DNA of 64,000 nt from Chlorokybus atmophyticus. Taxonomy: Eukaryota; Streptophyta; Chlorokybophyceae; Chlorokybales; Chlorokybaceae. Below, piece after piece: positions 59,085-64,000 of this stretch. Position numbers and translations under genes: made by a program. Under the pieces are notes generated by a model that saw only the letters and a program-made list of their open reading frames with translations, did no database searches and was not told the origin of the DNA. The stretch's first letter is position 1; the number at the start of each line of letters is the position of its first letter. The stretch covers positions 68,239 through 132,238 of the forward strand of contig RHPI01000249.1 in the NCBI GenBank assembly GCA_009103225.1. The letters are read 5' to 3'.

Positions 59085-59447
59085 AGGCATCATCACCGCC
59101 CTCCACACTGAGCTTGCACACTTCGGTGTCAAGCGCACAGTCAGCCTTGTGAGGGCATTATATTGGTGGCATGGTTGTACAAGCAAGTGCAGGAGTTTGA
59201 AAGTCAACATTAATTGGGGACGTGGTGCGCGCCGGCCTCAACACACGCAGCGCCACATTACACCCTCTTCCCATCTTCAGCCTTTTTCTATCGATGGGGA
59301 CTTAATATCTAAGGGGACTTAGCACCCTCGGCACGCGGCAACCGTTACATTCAAGTGATGATCGAGCATTTTTCAGGTGGGTGGAGCTGGTGCCACTACC
59401 CGACAAGAGCAGTACGGGGGTGGCTCAAGCCTTCCGTCCTCTTTTAT
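59085..59447 (+). pseudogene. Integrase N-terminal half (copy B, truncated)
   Basis: The zinc-binding N-terminal region HTELAHFGVKRTVSLVRALY is followed by WWHGCTSKC. A rearranged stretch follows (59200-59315), then the core start GNRYIQVMIEHFSG and, after a frameshift, WVELVPLPDKSSTGVAQAF. Homology ends at ~59447, exactly where the minus-strand fragment at 53560 takes up the integrase. Confidence 0.85.
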
Positions 59448-59879
59448 CGTCGCAAAATGTTACCCTTGACGGCCGATAATATATATAGAATGGTCGTAGG
59501 TCTGAAAATGCTCAATCAGACTGTCGATGTTCAGGCTGCCGGCGCTCTCGATACAGGGGCCTGAGCATAACGGCCGTTACCATCAATCGACGACCTTCTG
59601 CATAAAGGAACCAACTCTAACTGACAGGTACCTGTAAGGATACCCATCAGTAAAGCAAAAGGGACTTACCCTAATTGACAAGTAACTATCCGGTACCTAA
59701 TAGTTAGGTACCGGCGACCGTACATTAACAAATTGTAGCTGACAGGTACCTCATGGTACCTGTCGTTACAAAAAGGGTACCTTGAACGGTACTTGTTGAG
59801 TACGGTTCAGTCATGATTAAATACCTTACGTAAGTGTCATCAACAAACATGAAGTAATCATAAAATAGTATATTACATG
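59448..59879 (+). repeat. GGTACC-palindrome-rich segment
   Basis: Contains repeated GGTACC / CAGGTACC words, including a perfect 10-bp stem (59741-59750 with 59755-59764, loop TCAT) and GGTACCTAATAGTTAGGTACC-type symmetry near 59691. No gene. Confidence 0.7.
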
Positions 59880-61027
59880 TGCTGCAAGTCATACTGGTAC
59901 TATGCTACAACATGAACTACTGTGAGCGGCTACTACTGCTGTTGCTACTACTACTACTACTACCACCCTAATCCAAGGCCTTATACCAAGCCGCCGCTCT
60001 TGCGCTCCACCTCCGCCGCCGCTCTTTGTCCACTGCCGCTCCTGCAAGCACAAGTCAATCACACCAGCGCCATCAACAGTGGACAAATGCTCACAGTGTG
60101 ACAACTTACATACACATGTTGTTGCTTGCCATATACCGCCGCCGCCTAGCCTAGCCTAGCCTAGCCTAGCCTAGCCTAGCCTGGCCTAGCCGCCCTGAGA
60201 TCAGAAGGGCGGTTGGGATGCATGCGCTGTTGCACATAACACAACGTTACAACACCAAGCAAACTTGCTTACCGTTAGCCGTTGCCGCCGCCACCACCGC
60301 CGTCGCCGCCATTAGCGCTGCCGCCGCCGCTGCACAACTCCACTGTTTAACTTGCTTGAAGCTGTTGAGCGTTTGAACCTTGGGCAACCCAAGTGATTTA
60401 AACCCGTTGTCACAATGGCACCATCGTACCATGATTATGGTACGATGGTGCATTGTAGTAATGGGATTTTTGTACCATTCATATGGTACGATAGTTGCAT
60501 GTACCATCGTTTCGCATTGCTCGCCGGCCATAAAGGACGGGCGGTCACTAAATTGTCATAGTCGGTAGGTCGCCGCCGCACTAACGGATGACTGGTGGTC
60601 TGCCGTCACTTATCAACTGGCGGGCAGGTCACGGAATAGGGACTGACAGTGACTGGCGCGGCCGCTTGCCATAGTAGGCAAGCGGCCGCGCATACGGTAA
60701 GATGGTTATGGTACGACCGGCGGCCGACTGACGCAAAACATGACCGAAAGGTGACTATCTACTATGCTAGATAGGTCGCTATCGAGCAAAATAGACGACC
60801 GGCAATCAACCGTCACTTGTCGATACGGTGACGTCACGTTCTAATCATTGCAGGCAGGTTTTAATCGCGTGTAGCTATCGGCCGACCGCTGGCCGTCATT
60901 AAATGTTGCTAAGTAGCACCGGCCATTCTATAAGTCCCGTCATGGACCAATTCGTTAGGTCAGGCAGGGTTAGGTACTCGTGAGTCCCTCAGTTCCTTAA
61001 CAGTCACCGTGTAAAATTTGCGACGTT
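59880..61027 (+). repeat. 1.15-kb dispersed repeat, right copy
   Basis: Diverged direct copy of 54886-56046, sharing block order and the terminal CAGTCACCGTGTAAAATTT. Includes hairpins 60414-60432/60437-60454 and 60657-60670/60677-60690 (14-bp perfect stem, 6-nt loop). The sequence beyond 61027 is not shared with the left copy. Confidence 0.85.
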
Positions 61028-62654
61028 GGGACCATTCATATTCTCCCGTTTCGCTGCTCTTTGATCGAGAACCGCCATGTTCAAGACCGCTTGCCTGCTC
61101 AAATCAGCGTTCACCTTGTTCCAGCCTCGAGGGTGTCACCCATGAGCACTAGTACTTTCATTGTGCATCGGGCTAATCACAACATCAGCTTCGCATATTG
61201 TCGTCTTTGGCTGGGCATACCAGCCTCGAATATTGCACACACGCATACATATGCACACATATCCATATTATCGCATACGCGCACATATAAATACATCCAT
61301 GTGTGCATGGATGCATACGTATGAGTACTTCAAAGCAGACATTTGCATTAATACGCGCACATGTGCACTCATAAGAGAACATCTGCAGAAATATGTTCAT
61401 ACATGTCACATGATGTCTGATCGGTTATAAACAGCTATGTGCTTCCACCATACATGCGTTATATTTCATCGCATTTCAAGCCTCATATGCTTTGGAGCAG
61501 ACTTATGTGAGAGCACACCCACAACCACTACACATGCTTGTGAAATGTGGGTCCCAATTAGGCCTCCTCTTACCACATCAGTAAGAGACAGAGTAACTTT
61601 TGCTAACCCTATTTGCGTGACACACATGACTTCTACAGATGATTGCGCTTGAAAGTGTAACTGTCAATTGTAGTAAGCCGCGAACCACCACCCACACATT
61701 GTTGTTGCATGCTGCATACAATCAAACAATTGCTCACATATCCGTATTGGATAGCATAATGATGACATCATAGCAAATTAAGGGTCGCTCAACACCGGCA
61801 GCCATTGCATCCATCCGCTATTACCGGCGACACCTGTTTATCACAAGCGCAATGTGATCAATCAAGCCCATTGGAGTGCAAAGCGAGATAAGGACATCTA
61901 CTCTCCATGTTCCATTCAGCTAGGCATATACATGTTGCTCAAACCATTGACTTACCGCCCAGTGCTGACAACATCAACGCAATAGAAATAAGCTTGTTAC
62001 TTCTACACATTTGCAAAAACACCATGTGTCATGGCCCTACAAGCACACATTGTCGTTAGTAACATCGTTATTGTTACAAGAGAGAATGGATACATAAGTG
62101 TGTGCACTAACACACAACACACCTATCAAAGGGTCTCTTCATTGCGTGAATATGCAGGCCAAAAGCCATGGAGAAACTCTATGCGACGGTAGTGTAACGC
62201 CATAAGAGGGCCATGAGTAATATGCGTGGATGTCCACCTGCAGCAAAAAAAATCTATTTATTAAACAATGCCAATGCGTGCTACTTAATAGCACGTAATA
62301 TGTACAACTCACCACACAAATGGCAAGGCTGATTGCGTACCGTTATGCACAAGTAGCTGCTGCCAGTAACGGAGCTACTGTCGATGTGAATGCCGCTGCT
62401 GCTGTTGTTGTAGCTTCCATGAGTATGCTGTAGTTGATGTTGCCTTCGTTGGCAACAACACGACTTTGGCCTACTCGTCAAAGCTATACCGCAATCCTCT
62501 ATGCCCATATCACTTCGGCATTGCACACTCCCCTTGGTTGTACTCCTCCCAAACCTTATACTTTGCCTCTCTCCGCCCCGTGTATAATCTATCCGATACA
62601 GCAATTGTGCAACCGCCCCCACTCTCACCGGTGTTGTTTGCCAATCTGACACAG
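61028..62654. other. No recognisable gene
   Basis: Short frames only; 61220-61320 is rich in CATACA/CACATA words. Trinucleotide (TGC/GTT) stretches occur at 62390-62415. Nothing supported as coding. Confidence 0.4.
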
Positions 62655-63062
62655 CGACACATGGAATCCCACCACCAAGCCTACCATTACCACCACCCCA
62701 TGCCCGTCCCCTTCTACTCCCTACCATCCATCGCCCGACCACCGCCGACCGCAACTGACATCAGACCGAGTAGGCCAGGGCGCTGCTGGCAAAGCGACGC
62801 ATGGTCTCCCACCACCACGCCTACCACTACCACCCACCCGTCCCCTTCTACTCCCTACCATCCATCACCCGACCTCGGCCGACCGCAACTGACACTGGTC
62901 CGACTAGGCCAGGACGCGGCTGGCAGAGCGCCGCATGGTATCCCACCACCACGCTTACCGCTACCACCACCCCATGCCCGTCCCCCTCTACTCCCTATTA
63001 TCAATCGCCCAACCAAGACCGACAGCCACTGACACTGATCCGACTGGGCCAGGGCGCGGTCA
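62655..63062 (+). repeat. Minisatellite, three ~134-140-bp units
   Basis: Units begin at ATGGAATCCC (62661), ATGGTCTCCC (62801) and ATGGTATCCC (62935), spaced 140 and 134 bp. Each could encode a similar His/Tyr/Pro-rich peptide, but the spacings are not multiples of three, so no single frame crosses the array. Confidence 0.88.
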
Positions 63063-64000
63063 GTGCCGCTGTCTATCACAAATTCATCGATCTGCTCTGG
63101 CTGGACGGACAGTAGCCCTGCCAGGCCAGGCTATTGCCTGCCCATCTCTTCGCCGCACTCCCGACCCACTCCCGACACCACTCCCGCTCAACTGGTCAAG
63201 CACACACATTTCGCATATGCTTCAAGCATACGGTGTTCGTTTGTGCCCTTACACAAGTTGATACAGTATCGATGGCGGGACACCATTCCACTCTTGCATC
63301 GTTTCGAGGCATTGACGTCCTCAATCAGAAAAATCAACACCATGAATAAATCGGTAGGCTTCAGCTCTAGATGGAAATGACCTGCCCTCCGGGCTGCAGC
63401 AACAAACCGCAACATCAGTGCTCTTGACAGGGCTACACACAGCGCGTCATCATGGCTTAGGCCTACCTCACAAACCGCCTTCGCGGCCTTCCTTGGCACT
63501 CATACTTGATGACAAACCAATTGCCTGGCAGCGGGATGATCAAAGCTGATGACTTTTGCCGTGCCTTGTCATACTCTGCTACTGTTAGCTGCTGATGTAT
63601 CTGCTTGGAGGCTGTTCGCCGTCGAGTTTGCTTGCGATGCTGTTGCGAGATGTGTGCGTGCAGTGTAGCCTCATGCCGAACAGCAACCCCAGCACGCCTT
63701 TGCTGACTGCCCGTCTTGCTGGATGCTGGTGGAGACAACGGCCCTGCTTTGGCTGCTTGCTGCTTGAAGTAATGGCGTATCTGAGGTATAGTATAGAGCT
63801 TCACGCCGGTAGGTCTGAACATAGGACACACGGTGAATGACAACAGACTACCGTAGTGTTGTTCGCATGCTGTTCAGCTGAATCTGTGATATGACATGAT
63901 TTACGTAGTTGTCGAGCCAATACAAGATGAGATGTTTACAACAATTTACAACAACGCACTTTATGTTGACATGACACGTTCGAGGAGGGGAAGGGAGGGG
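63063..64000. other. Right end of window, unassigned open frames
   Basis: Two adjoining minus-strand frames, 63843-63463 and 63499-63188, might be parts of one protein (for example PQIRHYFKQQAAK, NWFVIKYECQGRPRRRF), but no domain is recognised and they overlap in different frames. The last 20 bases are G-rich. Confidence 0.3.

Larger units (their letters stand above)
54650..59447 (+). mobile_element. DNA-methyltransferase retrotransposon, copy B (degenerate)
   Basis: Plus-strand remains of the same family as copy A: gag fragment (54650-54885), then a 1.15-kb repeat in place of the rest of gag and protease, methyltransferase (56046-57100), reverse transcriptase, RNase H and integrase N-terminal half ending at ~59447. 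Stops and frameshifts occur throughout. The integrase continues, in opposite orientation, at 53560. Confidence 0.88.

Noticed and set aside
54886-61027. Calling the two 1.15-kb repeats the LTRs of copy B
   Set aside because: The left repeat sits inside the element (between gag and methyltransferase) and the integrase is truncated before the right repeat. No primer-binding site or polypurine tract was found next to them.

Overview
This window is nuclear DNA of a eukaryote. Nine genes read cleanly once GT-AG introns are removed (two introns have GC donors), every exon junction keeps phase, and the intergenic DNA is full of microsatellites, foldback hairpins and decayed transposons. A plant-type GLB3 (group 2 truncated) haemoglobin, a sulfiredoxin and a branched-chain aminotransferase with leader-like N-termini, and a eukaryotic-style split glutamate racemase gene point to a unicellular green-lineage alga. 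I cannot name the species. I recognised no tRNA, rRNA, CRISPR or prokaryotic operon by eye.

Layout. 1-5914 (minus strand) is the 5' part of a Ty3/gypsy-like LTR retrotransposon: capsid-like gag, zinc-knuckle gag, an extra unknown ORF, aspartic protease, then a complete cytosine-C5 DNA methyltransferase; the reverse transcriptase lies beyond the window edge. 5915-19342 is mostly gene-poor, with a possible NEK-kinase tail exon, a 582-bp CT microsatellite, a two-exon RanBP2-zinc-finger gene, an assembly gap and a large foldback microsatellite. 19343-35626 is gene-dense: TFIIB (+), sulfiredoxin (-) divergent from a UBXN6-like p97 cofactor (+), a 13-exon coiled-coil protein (-) and a CSDE1/UNR-like cold-shock protein (-). 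35627-39012 is a gene-free relic zone. 39013-50854 holds a cysteine-desulfurase-like PLP protein (+), glutamate racemase (-) divergent from branched-chain aminotransferase (+), and truncated haemoglobin (+). 52.6-59.5 kb is a broken second copy of the methyltransferase retrotransposon, with a Pif1-like helicase relic and two diverged 1.15-kb direct repeats. The right end is repeat-rich with no convincing gene.

The most interesting system is the retrotransposon. Reading copy A and the two halves of copy B together, its order is gag - zinc knuckles - unknown ORF - protease - DNA methyltransferase - reverse transcriptase - RNase H - integrase - PHD finger: a DNA-methylation writer and a probable histone reader in one mobile element. 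Copy B looks split by one inversion whose breakpoints fall at the same place in the integrase.

The host genes are mainly housekeeping: transcription initiation (TFIIB), mRNA binding (CSDE1-like), protein quality control (UBXN6-like), peroxiredoxin repair (sulfiredoxin), amino-acid metabolism (aminotransferase, racemase) and haem-based gas chemistry (haemoglobin). Their introns are unusually rich in alternating purine-pyrimidine sequence.
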